From Sulfitobacter sp. (GTDB taxonomy: Bacteria; Pseudomonadota; Alphaproteobacteria; Rhodobacterales; Rhodobacteraceae), in contig JAPKCR010000002.1 in NCBI GenBank assembly GCA_026421135.1, positions 1-20,499 on the forward strand: a stretch of 20,499 nt of DNA, in the 5' to 3' direction. A program made the translations under genes and the position numbers. The notes below the pieces were generated by a model, which was given only the letters and a program-made list of their open reading frames with translations, ran no database searches and had not been told where the DNA came from. Positions 7,047 through 14,994 of the stretch are shown one piece after another (position 1 is the stretch's first letter; every line of letters starts with the position of its first letter).

Positions 7047-8081
7047 ATGATGATCAGAAGAACCATGATGGGTGTTGCCGCGGCCGCGCTTGCCGTCGGG
7101 ATGAGCGCAACAGGTGCCTTTGCACAAGAAGTGACCTTGCGTCTGCACCAGTTCTTGCCACCACAGGCCAATGTGCCAAAGCAGGTGCTGGATGTATGGG
7201 CTGATAAGGTCGAAGCAGATAGCGGCGACCGCATCAAGATCGAGCGTTACCCTTCCATGCAGCTTGGCGGAACGCCACCGGAACTGATGGATCAGGCGAT
7301 TGATGGCGTTGCCGATATCGTCTGGACAGTTGTTGGTTATACGCCGGGTCGGTATCCATCGACCGAAGTGTTTGAATTGCCCTTCATGGTGAACGACGCG
7401 CGTGCCGCCAGCTCTGCTTATTGGCAGATGTTTGAAAAGCACATGAAGGACACCGAATTCAAAGACGTGCACATTTTGGGCACATGGGTTCACGGGCCTG
7501 GCTTGCTGCACACCAACAAGGAAGTGCGCACGCCAGCCGATATGCAAGGTTTGAAAATCCGTGGCGGTTCGCGTTTGGTGAACCAGCTTCTCGAAACCAC
7601 TGGTGCGACGCCTGTTGGCATGCCGGTTCCGGCTATTCCTGAAGGTCTGTCCAAGGGTGTCATCGACGGGACAACCATCCCGTGGGAAGTCACCACTGCC
7701 CTAAAAGTGCCCGAGTTGGTCAAAAACCACACGGAATTCTCGGGCTCTGCATTGTATACGCTGACATTTGTTCTGGCGATGAACAAAGACAAGTACGAGA
7801 GCCTGCCGGATGATCTGAAAAAGGTCGTTGACGACAACTCCGGTCTTGAGTTTTCGATCTTTGCCGGTGGCACGCAATCGGATGCCGATGGCCCTGCACG
7901 TAAGATCGCCGCTGATCTGGGCAACAACATCGTGACCCTGTCCGACGAGGAAACACAGGTTTGGCGCGATGCTGCACAGCCGATCTATGATAGCTGGGTT
8001 GCTGACATGGACAGCAAAGGCATCGACGGTCAGGCGCTGATCGACGAAGCCCGCGGCCTGATGGACGCCTACGGCAAATAA
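7047..8081 (+). CDS. dctP: TRAP transporter solute-binding protein (DctP family)
   Basis: This periplasmic protein captures an organic acid and hands it to the DctQM membrane unit. The 344-residue product has a signal peptide with likely cleavage after AFA (residue 26). Residues from about 28 form the DctP fold: MQLGGTPPELMDQ at 71-83, then LKIRGGSR at 169-176, where R172 is the carboxylate-binding arginine of the family, and IPWE at 211-214. AGGGAGA at 7034-7040 places the start at ATG 7047 (a second ATG follows directly). The next genes are dctQ, dctM and two aromatic acyl-CoA ligases, so an aromatic carboxylate such as benzoate or a phenylpropenoid is the likely ligand; this is inference from context. 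A hairpin follows the gene and probably raises its level relative to dctQM. Confidence 0.92.
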   Translation: MMIRRTMMGVAAAALAVGMSATGAFAQEVTLRLHQFLPPQANVPKQVLDVWADKVEADSGDRIKIERYPSMQLGGTPPELMDQAIDGVADIVWTVVGYTPGRYPSTEVFELPFMVNDARAASSAYWQMFEKHMKDTEFKDVHILGTWVHGPGLLHTNKEVRTPADMQGLKIRGGSRLVNQLLETTGATPVGMPVPAIPEGLSKGVIDGTTIPWEVTTALKVPELVKNHTEFSGSALYTLTFVLAMNKDKYESLPDDLKKVVDDNSGLEFSIFAGGTQSDADGPARKIAADLGNNIVTLSDEETQVWRDAAQPIYDSWVADMDSKGIDGQALIDEARGLMDAYGK

Positions 8082-8100
8082 GCTGACGATGATAAAAACT

Positions 8101-8129
8101 GACCTGTGGCGCGTCTAGCGCCGCAGGTC
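8101..8129 (+). terminator. Strong intergenic hairpin between dctP and dctQ
   Basis: GACCTGTGGCGC (8101-8112) pairs with GCGCCGCAGGTC (8118-8129) over a five-base loop, 12 bp with one U-G pair, followed by TTTCGCCTT. It probably acts as a leaky terminator or an mRNA 3'-end stabiliser so that binding protein is made in excess of membrane subunits, a common design in binding-protein operons. Confidence 0.65.
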
Positions 8130-8166
8130 TTTCGCCTTATAGATTTCCCAACTGAAGAGATGTCAT

Positions 8167-8748
8167 ATGCATCGGCTGGTCCAGTTTCTTGCCCGATTTA
8201 CAGCTGTTATCGGGGGGCTCGTTTTGACTGTGCTGATCCTGATGACCACCTTTTCGATCATTGGGCGCACAATAAACAAAGTGCTTCACAGTGAGTTTTT
8301 CCAAACCCAACTCAATGGTCTGTCGCAAGCATTGCTTGATCTGGGGGTGGGTGAAATTAACGGCAATTACGAATTGCTGGAGGCCGGTATCGCCTTTGCC
8401 ATCTTCTCGTTCCTGCCGATTTGCCAATTTTACGGCTCGCATGCGAGCGTCGACATTTTTACTTCATTCCTGTCGCGTCGCGCGAACCGTTGGATCGCCG
8501 CCTTTTGGGAGGTCGTGCTTGCCGCTGTGATCCTTTTGATTATCTGGCGGCTGTTCGAGGGAATGCAACGTTATATTGGTAACGGTGAGACGACGTTGTT
8601 TCTGCAGTTTCCCGTTTGGTGGGCCTATGCAGCCAGCTTTGGTGCCGGGACCATCTCGTGCATCGTGGCTGTTTATTGCGCGGTGATCCGGGTGATCGAG
8701 GCGATCAAAGACGAAACTATTCTTCCCAGCGAACAAGGGGCACACTGA
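8167..8748 (+). CDS. dctQ: TRAP transporter small membrane subunit (DctQ family)
   Basis: DctQ pairs with DctM in the inner membrane and helps dock the binding protein. The 193-residue protein has four predicted membrane segments at about 11-33, 71-89, 109-130 and 149-176, the normal DctQ topology. The loop between the first two (about 37 residues, with LNGLSQALLDLGVGEINGN) is longer than in minimal DctQ proteins. GAAGAGA upstream supports the ATG at 8167. It ends one base before the dctM start, so the two are translationally coupled. Confidence 0.9.
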   Translation: MHRLVQFLARFTAVIGGLVLTVLILMTTFSIIGRTINKVLHSEFFQTQLNGLSQALLDLGVGEINGNYELLEAGIAFAIFSFLPICQFYGSHASVDIFTSFLSRRANRWIAAFWEVVLAAVILLIIWRLFEGMQRYIGNGETTLFLQFPVWWAYAASFGAGTISCIVAVYCAVIRVIEAIKDETILPSEQGAH

Positions 8749-8749
8749 C

Positions 8750-10069
8750 GTGACCAATCTAGAAATGGGCTTTTGGTCCTTCCCTGTGCTGTTGTTGATG
8801 ATATTCCTGCGCGCGCCTATCGGCCTTGCCATGCTGCTGTGCGGATTTGGTGGCTGGTATTTCGCAATGGGAGGCAATCCGACCCCGTTGTTGGCCAAGC
8901 TGAAATCCGAAACCTACTCAACATTCTCAAGCTATTCGCTGTCGATTATTCCGATGTTCCTGCTGATGGGGCAATTCGCGACGTTGTCAGGCATGTCCAC
9001 AGCCTTGTTCAAAGCGGCAGAAAGCTTTTTGGGGCACCGCCGCGGCGGCGTTGCAATGGCCGCTGTGGGGGCCTGTGCCGGCTTTGGTGCCATCTGTGGC
9101 AGTTCGTTGGCAACAGCGGCAACCATGTCCAAAGTGGCCCTGCCAGAACTGCGTCGCTATGGCTATTCAGGTGGTTTTTCCACCGCAACGTTGGCAGCGG
9201 GTGGCACTTTGGGCATCTTGATCCCGCCGTCGGTGATTTTGGTGATCTACGCAATCCTCACGGAACAAAACATCGCCAAGCTTTTCCTGGCCGCGTTTAT
9301 TCCCGGAATATTGGCGGCACTTGGCTATATCATCACGATTTCTATCTATGTGCGGCTGAACCCCAATTCGGCGGGTACGCGCCCTGCGGTGCCGATGGCA
9401 GACCGGTTCAAGGCGCTGGCAAACACCTGGCCGGTTCTGGTGATCTTTTTCGTCGTTGTCGGCGGCATCTATCTGGGGTGGTTCACGCCAACCGAAGGGT
9501 CCGCAATCGGGGCTGCAGGCACTGGCCTTGCGGCGCTACTGTCGGGCAGTCTGAATTGGTCCGTTCTACGCGAAAGCCTGCTGGGAACAGCGAAAACAAC
9601 AGGCATGATTTTCTTTATCGTGCTGGGGGCAGGGTTCTACAACGGCTTTCTGGCGCTCTCGGGTGTCCCGCAATTTATGGCCGACTGGGTGGTCGGGCAG
9701 GGCTATAGCCCTTGGCTGGTGCTAACGATCATCCTGATCTTCTACCTGATCTTTGGCTGCCTCATGGACAGCTTGTCGATGATACTGCTGACAGTTCCGA
9801 TTTTTTTCCCCGTTATCTCGGCAATGGATTTCGGGATGAGCACGGAACATCTGGCGATCTGGTTTGGTATCTTGGTGCTGATTGTGGTCGAGGTGGGGCT
9901 TATCACGCCGCCGGTTGGGATGAACCTGTTCATCATCAACTCGATGGACCGCGAAACGCCGATGACCGAAACCTATAGGGCTGTCATGTATTTTGTTGGG
10001 TCTGACATCGTGCGCGTGATCATTCTGGTGATGTTCCCCGCGATTACCTTGTTCCTGCTACCAGGCTAG
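8750..10069 (+). CDS. dctM: TRAP transporter large permease subunit (DctM family)
   Basis: DctM carries the sodium-driven transport path. The 439-residue protein is almost wholly hydrophobic, with about a dozen membrane segments. Family motifs are seen: GACAGFGAICGSSLATAATM at 107-126 and GTLGILIPPS at 152-161, with the second half repeat ending in VGLITPPVGMN. The start is GTG at 8750, one base after the dctQ stop, with AAGGGG in the end of dctQ as ribosome site. Length is normal. A hairpin separates it from the acyl-CoA synthetase gene that follows 80 bp later. Confidence 0.95.
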   Translation: MTNLEMGFWSFPVLLLMIFLRAPIGLAMLLCGFGGWYFAMGGNPTPLLAKLKSETYSTFSSYSLSIIPMFLLMGQFATLSGMSTALFKAAESFLGHRRGGVAMAAVGACAGFGAICGSSLATAATMSKVALPELRRYGYSGGFSTATLAAGGTLGILIPPSVILVIYAILTEQNIAKLFLAAFIPGILAALGYIITISIYVRLNPNSAGTRPAVPMADRFKALANTWPVLVIFFVVVGGIYLGWFTPTEGSAIGAAGTGLAALLSGSLNWSVLRESLLGTAKTTGMIFFIVLGAGFYNGFLALSGVPQFMADWVVGQGYSPWLVLTIILIFYLIFGCLMDSLSMILLTVPIFFPVISAMDFGMSTEHLAIWFGILVLIVVEVGLITPPVGMNLFIINSMDRETPMTETYRAVMYFVGSDIVRVIILVMFPAITLFLLPG

Positions 10070-10081
10070 ACTTACCCCCTT

Positions 10082-10101
10082 CCTCGCGCATGTGCGCGGG
10101 G
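10082..10101 (+). terminator. GC-rich hairpin between dctM and the acyl-CoA synthetase
   Basis: CCTCGCGC (10082-10089) pairs with GCGCGGGG (10094-10101), eight pairs with one U-G, loop ATGT. No T-tract follows, so partial termination or an mRNA-processing boundary is more likely than full termination. The ligase gene has no clear promoter of its own. Confidence 0.45.
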
Positions 10102-10149
10102 CAAAACCACCAATAGCTCCGCCTTATTCGCTGCGGACAAGGAGGCCTC

Positions 10150-11964
10150 ATGACCAATAGTTCCAATTTGAGACCCCACAAGGTTATCAGAACCGACCGG
10201 CCGGATGGGTCAATTCTTTTGGAGTCGGGTTATGATCTGGGGCCGGTTGCCCGTTGCACGGGTGATTGGTTGCACGATTGGGCAGCCAAAACACCCGACA
10301 GGGTGTTTCTGGCGGAACGGTCGGGCAATGGATGGCGAACAGTCAGCTATGCGCAAGCGCTTGAAATGGTGCGCAGCATCGCGGGGCATTTGTTGTCGCG
10401 TGATCTGGGGCCGGAAAGACCCATTCTGATAGTCTCGGGCAACAGCATTGATCACGGATTGCTGTCGCTTGCGGCACAATATGTGGGCGTGCCAACTGTC
10501 CCCGTGGCCGAGCAATATTCGCTGATCCCTGCCGCCCTCTCGCGCCTGGACTATGTGGCCAAGCTGGTGAGTCCCGGCATGGTTTACGCGTCGGATGCCG
10601 CCCAATACGCAGGTGCCTTGGGGCTAGAGAGCCTGAGCGGCGCGGAAAAGCTGTCATCGTCGCCCGGTGCGACAGGGGCCACCGATTTCAGAAGCCTGCT
10701 TACTCCAAGTGAAGCAGATGTCGATGCGGCCTTTGCACAGATCACACCGGATACGCTGGCGAAAATCCTGATGACATCGGGGTCGACCTCAGACCCCAAG
10801 GGGGTTTTAACCAGTCAAAAGATGATGACCACGAACCAAGCACAACTGGCACAGGCATTGCCGTTTGTCACGGAACGGCCCCCGCAATTGGTCGATTGGC
10901 TGCCGTGGAACCACGTGTTTGGCGGGTCGCACAACTTTAACCTGATGCTCGCAAACGGAGGCAGCCTGTATATCGACGAGGGCAAGCCCGCGCCGGGATT
11001 GTTTGACAAAACCCTTGCCAACTTGCGTGAGATTTCCGGCACGATCAGCTTTAACGTGCCGGTTGGCTTTGCCCAACTTGTCACCGCGCTGAACGCAGAC
11101 AAGCAGTTGCGCGAACGCTATTTCGCCGAACTGGATATGATATTTTACGCCGGTGCGTCCTTGCCGCAAGCAACTTGGGCCGAACTGGAACGCCTTGCGA
11201 TGGAAACTCGTGGGCAGTTGCCGCTGATCAACTCGTCTTGGGGGCTGACCGAAACCGCGCCTGCTGCGCTGTTGCAGCATGAACCCGCTAAAGGGGCCGG
11301 GATCGTGGGAGTACCGTTGCCCGGTGTAAAAGTGAAATTGATCCCCGATGCAGACGGGCGCTGCGATGTGCGCGTGGCGGGGCCGACGATCACCAAAGGT
11401 TACCACGACAATCCCGCGAAAACAGCCGATGCGTTTGACGAAGAGGGGTTCTTTATCACCGGCGACGCGATGCGGTTTGTTGATCCGAATGACCCTGCAC
11501 GGGGGCTGATGTTTGACGGGCGCATGTCTGAAGATTTCAAGCTGATGACCGGCACGTGGGTACGCGCGGGGCAGTTGCGTTTGGATCTGTTGGCGGCCTT
11601 AGCACCTTATGTTTCAGATCTGGTCCTGACGGGTCAGGGCCGCGAGGAAGTGGGCATGTTGCTGGTCCCCAACCGCGCGACGATCGCCGCGCAAGGCTGG
11701 GACGTATCGGACGACTTCGGAGCCCTGATCTGCGCGCCGCTGATGGAGAATGTCGGCGCTGTGATGAAAGATTTGGCAGCAAAAACATCCGGTAGTGCGG
11801 CGAGAGTAACCGGTGCTGTGATCATGACCGACCTTCCGTCAATGGGAGACGGAGAGGTGACGGCCAAAGGCAATTTGAACTTTCCCAAAATATTGATGCG
11901 CCGTGCTAACTTGGTTGATCGCATCTATGATAAATCTGATGCGGCGCAAATATCGGCGGATTAG
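10150..11964 (+). CDS. AMP-forming acyl-CoA synthetase, feruloyl-CoA synthase type
   Basis: The enzyme should activate a carboxylic acid to its CoA thioester through an acyl-adenylate. The 604-residue product has the A3 phosphate loop MTSGSTSDPKGV at 208-219, the A5 motif WGLTETAP at 364-371, the A7 aspartate in FFITGDA (D439) and DGRMSEDFK at 456-464. The A10 catalytic-lysine region reads EVTAKGN (K573), the form typical of feruloyl-CoA synthases rather than benzoate-CoA ligases. AAGGAGG upstream supports the ATG at 10150. No enoyl-CoA hydratase/aldolase or vanillin dehydrogenase is near, so ferulate itself is not assured; the substrate may be another aryl or cinnamic acid brought in by the TRAP system. 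The stop codon runs straight into a TGCA repeat. Confidence 0.85.
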   Translation: MTNSSNLRPHKVIRTDRPDGSILLESGYDLGPVARCTGDWLHDWAAKTPDRVFLAERSGNGWRTVSYAQALEMVRSIAGHLLSRDLGPERPILIVSGNSIDHGLLSLAAQYVGVPTVPVAEQYSLIPAALSRLDYVAKLVSPGMVYASDAAQYAGALGLESLSGAEKLSSSPGATGATDFRSLLTPSEADVDAAFAQITPDTLAKILMTSGSTSDPKGVLTSQKMMTTNQAQLAQALPFVTERPPQLVDWLPWNHVFGGSHNFNLMLANGGSLYIDEGKPAPGLFDKTLANLREISGTISFNVPVGFAQLVTALNADKQLRERYFAELDMIFYAGASLPQATWAELERLAMETRGQLPLINSSWGLTETAPAALLQHEPAKGAGIVGVPLPGVKVKLIPDADGRCDVRVAGPTITKGYHDNPAKTADAFDEEGFFITGDAMRFVDPNDPARGLMFDGRMSEDFKLMTGTWVRAGQLRLDLLAALAPYVSDLVLTGQGREEVGMLLVPNRATIAAQGWDVSDDFGALICAPLMENVGAVMKDLAAKTSGSAARVTGAVIMTDLPSMGDGEVTAKGNLNFPKILMRRANLVDRIYDKSDAAQISAD

Positions 11965-12029
11965 TGCAATAAAATGCCCAATACTCCAAGTTCACTTGCG
12001 ACATATTGTCATAAGTGCACAATAAAGCA
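11965..12029 (+). promoter_or_regulatory. Two near-match TGCA-N6 repeats before benzoate-CoA ligase
   Basis: TGCA at 11965-11968 is followed after six bases by TGCC. TGCA at 12016-12019 is followed after six bases by AGCA, and is preceded directly by CATAAG, a four-of-six -10 candidate. ATTGT (12005-12009) and ACAAT (12019-12023) also form an inverted repeat around this site. The 86-bp gap suggests a separate promoter for the ligase gene under BoxR-type control. Confidence 0.4.
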
Positions 12030-12050
12030 TCTATGTTTGGGAGGACTAAG

Positions 12051-13595
12051 ATGACAGTTGCCACCGCGATTGCGAATGCTGCCACCTATTTTGTGGACCG
12101 CCACCCCGATGAAGGGCGTGGGGGCAAGGTTGCCTTTCGCGAGATTGGCACGGGCAGAACGCTGACCTATGGCGATTTGGCGGCAGGTGCCGGGCAGGTT
12201 GCGGGTGCCTTGGCGCGGGCTGGTATCCGGGCGGAAGAGCGCGCTGCGATGTTGGTGTTGGATCAGATCGAATTCCCGCAGATATTTTGGGGCGCAGTGA
12301 AAGGCGGTGTCATTCCGGTACCTTTGAACACGCTTCTGGCGACGTCGGTTTATGATGCAATCTTGCGGGACTCCCGCGCGGCCATCTTGTTCGTGTCCGC
12401 CGAGTTGTGGAACGTTGCCAAGGGGGCAGTCGAGGGAAATCCGTATTTGCGTCATGTAGTTGTCATCGGTGATGCCCCTGCAGACACCACCAGTTATGAT
12501 AACTTTATTGAGGGGGCTGAAGCCCCTCATACCCTACCTGTCAGCCCGGACGAGGTCGCTTTTTGGCTCTATTCATCCGGCTCTACCGGACAGCCGAAGG
12601 GCGTGGCACATGTCCATTCAGCTTTGCGAGCGACCTCGGACACATATGGGAAACAGGTCCTTGAGATTGCCGAAGATGATGTGGTTTTCTCTGCAGCCAA
12701 GTTCTTTTTCGCTTACGGGTTGGGCAATGCCATGACATTTCCGCTGTCGGTGGGGGCCACGACCTTGCTATTGGCAGGGCGACCTACACCGGATGGCGTG
12801 GTCGAACTGCTGAACGCTGAAAAGCCAACCATATTTTGTGGCGTTCCGACGCTCTATGCCGCGATGGTTGCGCATATGGATAAATCAGGCAGCCTGACAG
12901 CCCCGCTGCGTACCTGCATTTCCGCTGGCGAGGCACTGCCCGAAGACGTCGGCTTGCGGTGGGAAAAACACGTTGGCACCTGCATTTTGGATGGCGTCGG
13001 ATCGACTGAAATGCTCCATATCTTTTTGAGCAACCGAAAAGATGATCTGGTGTATGGCACTTCGGGCGTCGCGGTGCCGGGGTACGCGCTGCGTCTGGTG
13101 GATGAACTGGGCGAGGACGTGTTGCCCGGTGGAATTGGCGAATTGCTGGTGAACGGGGCCTCTTCGGCCAATTCATATTGGAATCAGCGCGAAAAATCCC
13201 GTTCCACATTCGAAGGCGTCTGGACCAGAACTGGCGACAAGTACGAATTGGACGAGGACGGCAGATTGACCTACTGTGGGCGCACGGACGACATGTTCAA
13301 GGTCTCCGGTATCTGGCTTTCGCCGTTCGAGGTCGAAGGCGCGCTGGTCAGTCACCCCCGCATACTCGAAGCAGCCGTCGTTGCCGTCGAAGATGCTGAT
13401 GGGTTGGAAAAGCCAAAAGCCTTTGTGGTGCTGAAAGACGGCGTTGCCGACGATGCCTTGCTGGCGGAGTTGAAAGACCACGTCAAAGACAAGATCGGTA
13501 AATGGAAATATCCCCGCTGGATTGAGGTGGTGCAAGACCTGCCCAAAACGGCAACGGGAAAGATACAGCGGTTCAAGCTGCGGGAGGAAAGATAA
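12051..13595 (+). CDS. bclA: Benzoate-CoA ligase
   Basis: The enzyme makes benzoyl-CoA from benzoate, CoA and ATP, the entry step of the box pathway. The 514-residue product opens with NAATYFVDRH (9-18), characteristic of benzoate-CoA ligases. It has the phosphate loop YSSGSTGQPKGV at 174-185, the family-specific GVGSTEMLHIF at 315-325, TGDKY at 394-398 and the catalytic lysine K504 in KTATGKIQRF. GGGAGGA at 12039-12045 fixes the start at ATG 12051; an open frame continues upstream to a GTG at 12015 but crosses the putative operator. Its stop overlaps the start of the hydrolase gene by one base. Related substrates such as fluorobenzoates or hydroxybenzoates are possible. Confidence 0.95.
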   Translation: MTVATAIANAATYFVDRHPDEGRGGKVAFREIGTGRTLTYGDLAAGAGQVAGALARAGIRAEERAAMLVLDQIEFPQIFWGAVKGGVIPVPLNTLLATSVYDAILRDSRAAILFVSAELWNVAKGAVEGNPYLRHVVVIGDAPADTTSYDNFIEGAEAPHTLPVSPDEVAFWLYSSGSTGQPKGVAHVHSALRATSDTYGKQVLEIAEDDVVFSAAKFFFAYGLGNAMTFPLSVGATTLLLAGRPTPDGVVELLNAEKPTIFCGVPTLYAAMVAHMDKSGSLTAPLRTCISAGEALPEDVGLRWEKHVGTCILDGVGSTEMLHIFLSNRKDDLVYGTSGVAVPGYALRLVDELGEDVLPGGIGELLVNGASSANSYWNQREKSRSTFEGVWTRTGDKYELDEDGRLTYCGRTDDMFKVSGIWLSPFEVEGALVSHPRILEAAVVAVEDADGLEKPKAFVVLKDGVADDALLAELKDHVKDKIGKWKYPRWIEVVQDLPKTATGKIQRFKLREER

Positions 13596-14419
13596 TGGGT
13601 GTGACTTGGTCAAACGAGGCTGGCCTGCGTCTGACGGCTGGCGGAAAATCATTGGAGTATGCTGCGTGGGGGCCCAAGCCCGCTGACGCACCAACACTGG
13701 TTTTGCTACACGAGGGGTTGGGCAGCCTCGCTTTGTGGCGTGATTTCCCACAAGCTCTGGTGGACGCCACCGGCTTTGGTGTGCTCGCCTATTCGCGGGC
13801 TGGCTATGGTGCGTCAGATCCTGTCGAACTGCCGCGCCCATTGGATTATATGACACGTGAAGCCACAGAATCCGTCGGTGATGTGCTGGACGCCGCAAGC
13901 ATCGAACACGCGGTTTTGCTGGGCCACTCCGACGGTGCAACGATCGCCACGATATATGCGGGGTCGGTGTCCGACATGCGCGTCCGATCGCTGATCCTAA
14001 TGGCACCGCATTTCTTTACGGAACCGATGGGCCTAGAGGCGATCAAGGCAGCGGGCGATGCCTATGCCAGTGGTGAGCTAAAGCAAAAACTGGCCAAGTA
14101 TCACACAAACGTTGATGTTGCGTTTAACGGCTGGCACGACGCATGGATAGATCCAAAGTTTGAGGCATGGAATGTTGGCGACAGCATTGACCATCTGCGC
14201 ATTCCTGTTCTCGCGATACAGGGGTGCGATGACCCCTACGGGACGCTTGCCCAAATCCAAGAGATCGAAACGCGGATTTATTCGCCCGTCGAGACAACAA
14301 TTTTGGAAAACTGCGGGCACGCCCCGCATTTGGACCAACCTCATGCGACGCTGGAAGCGATCACCGAATTCTGCGCCCGCCTTGACCGGATCGAGCGTGA
14401 AGTTGTGCAGATGGCCTAG
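13595..14419 (+). CDS. Alpha/beta-hydrolase of the box cluster
   Basis: The 274-residue protein has an alpha/beta-hydrolase fold with a complete catalytic triad: nucleophile S112 in GHSDG, an aspartate at 213 in GCDDPYG, and H242 in CGHAPHLDQP. LLHEGLGS at 37-44 supplies the oxyanion-hole region. The ATG overlaps the ligase stop codon by one base, so the two are translated together. Such hydrolases are often found in box clusters, but no role is established that I can name. It may cleave ester or thioester precursors or dead-end products. No signal peptide is seen, so it acts in the cytoplasm. Confidence 0.88.
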   Translation: MGVTWSNEAGLRLTAGGKSLEYAAWGPKPADAPTLVLLHEGLGSLALWRDFPQALVDATGFGVLAYSRAGYGASDPVELPRPLDYMTREATESVGDVLDAASIEHAVLLGHSDGATIATIYAGSVSDMRVRSLILMAPHFFTEPMGLEAIKAAGDAYASGELKQKLAKYHTNVDVAFNGWHDAWIDPKFEAWNVGDSIDHLRIPVLAIQGCDDPYGTLAQIQEIETRIYSPVETTILENCGHAPHLDQPHATLEAITEFCARLDRIEREVVQMA

Positions 14420-14854
14420 GTGTATCGCGCTGTGGTTCCATCGCATGCCTATGTGCCGGGTCACAACGCACGCCATCCTGACGATTGGTTTGACGAGATA
14501 AAGGCAAGCGTGACGAAAGATGTTCCTTTGGATCGGATTCATCAGACGGATGCTTGGAAGGCTGGGCTGTATTATTTCCATGCCGGGTATTTCTGGGAAT
14601 GCCACGAAGTGCTTGAAGCCGTCTGGATGCGCACCGCCGACCCGTCGCCAGAAAGGTCGATAACGCAGGCGATTATACAATTGGCCAATGCGCGGCTGAA
14701 AATCCGGATGGGTAAAATGAACGCTGCCCAACGACTATGTGGCATGGTCGATGACCTGTTGGTGCAATGCGCAGGGATCGAAGCGATTCTGGGGCTTGAG
14801 CCTAAAACAGTTAAAAGCTGGGTTAAAGAGACGAGAGAGAGCATTCAGGTGTGA
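14420..14854 (+). CDS. DUF309 protein
   Basis: The 144-residue protein belongs to the helical DUF309 family. Residues 56-69 hold the family core GYFWECHEVLEAVW, with E60, H62 and E63 in the most conserved positions, followed by PSPER and AIIQLANARLK at 84-94. The conserved E-x-H-E pattern could bind a metal, but no function is known. It starts with GTG directly after the hydrolase stop codon, with no gap and a weak ribosome site, so it depends on translational coupling. It ends the ligase-hydrolase-DUF309 unit; a 140-bp regulatory gap follows before boxC. Confidence 0.85.
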   Translation: MYRAVVPSHAYVPGHNARHPDDWFDEIKASVTKDVPLDRIHQTDAWKAGLYYFHAGYFWECHEVLEAVWMRTADPSPERSITQAIIQLANARLKIRMGKMNAAQRLCGMVDDLLVQCAGIEAILGLEPKTVKSWVKETRESIQV

Positions 14855-14930
14855 TATAATGCATTTTCTCAAGCCGAATTCGGAGATACTGCGAAAATAA
14901 GTGGCAATATGGTGCCATATTTGAAATGCA
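14855..14930 (+). promoter_or_regulatory. Promoter and palindrome region upstream of boxC
   Basis: A perfect -10 hexamer TATAAT (14855-14860) follows the DUF309 stop codon and overlaps a TGCA (14860-14863); no good -35 was found. Downstream, TGGCA (14902-14906) and TGCCA (14913-14917) form an inverted repeat with a six-base spacer, nested with ATATGG-TG-CCATAT (14907-14920). A second TGCA lies at 14927-14930. The 140-bp gap probably holds a separate promoter for the boxC operon. Confidence 0.4.
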
Positions 14931-14994
14931 TCAATCAATTGGCCGTCCTCGTTATGCGAAACATTGGGCCAGGCCAGCTTAGGGGAGACTGCAC

